Source: CAZTHL01 sp964613585 (lineage in GTDB: Bacteria > Pseudomonadota > Alphaproteobacteria > DSM-16000 > Inquilinaceae). From it: a DNA stretch of 7,072 bases. The position numbers and the translations under genes were made by a program. Within the stretch, counting starts at the first letter, position 1. Every line of letters starts with the position of its first letter. The DNA lies in contig CAZTHL010000134.1 in NCBI GenBank assembly GCA_964613585.1, positions 1 through 7,072 of the forward strand. Direction: 5' to 3'. Shown piece by piece: positions 6,960-7,072 of the stretch. The notes under the pieces were generated by a model, which was given only the letters and a program-made list of their open reading frames with translations, ran no database searches and had not been told where the DNA came from.

Positions 6960-7072
6960 CGAGTGCTGCCTCAGCCGACCGTCGTCCGTCCGGGCGTGGC
7001 GGATGGGAGCGCCCTGGGGGGTCGTGTCCCGCCGAGTGGTGTAGGAGCTGTGGGTAAGTCGGCCGCCGCAGC

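Noticed and set aside
6990..7017. Inverted repeat CCGGGCG / CGCCCTGG after the amidase as a terminator
   Set aside because: Short stem with a bulge, a loop of about 13 bases, and no T-run.
7043..7072. AGGAG followed by GTG at 7050 as a new gene start, and TGTGGGTAA (7049-7057) as a DnaA-box-like site
   Set aside because: AGGAG is only two bases from the GTG and just seven codons are visible. The DnaA-like match has a mismatch and stands alone.

Overview
The window reads as ordinary chromosomal DNA of a GC-rich alphaproteobacterium, probably Rhizobiales or Rhodospirillales. I infer this from the alphaproteobacterial look of the release factor 3 sequence and the strong G/C preference at third codon positions in most genes. 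No lineage-specific marker such as rRNA is present, so the placement is loose. I see no tRNA, rRNA, CRISPR array, insertion sequence or phage gene.

Layout: bases 1-335 (+) hold the 3' end of a Cys-rich gene of unknown function. After 61 bases comes an M48 zinc metalloprotease lipoprotein with a helical, TPR-like C-terminal half (397-2142, +). It converges across about 119 featureless bases on prfC, peptide chain release factor 3 (2262-3875, -). Upstream of prfC and on the same strand is an N-formylglutamate amidohydrolase-family enzyme (about 3981-4835, -). A 546-base region (4836-5381) then separates this gene from a divergent, probably Tat-exported amidase-signature hydrolase (5382-6959, +). 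That region holds a plausible unrecognised 55-residue protein (5062-5229, +), a GC hairpin, and two competing minus-strand reading frames that make the amidohydrolase start uncertain. The last 113 bases hold no gene I can support.

The genes do not form one pathway. RF3 is a translation factor, the M48 protein is probably an envelope quality-control protease, and the two hydrolases both cut linear amide or formamide bonds but have no biosynthetic or transport partner here. prfC and the amidohydrolase could share a transcript (105-base gap, same strand), but this is not evident.

The clearest anomaly is compositional. The first three quarters of the metalloprotease gene are much poorer in GC (about 38-48% in hand-counted 60-base samples) than the neighbouring genes (about 67%), while its last quarter rises to 60-65%. 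This suggests a transferred or mosaic gene. I did not find a convincing new multi-gene system.
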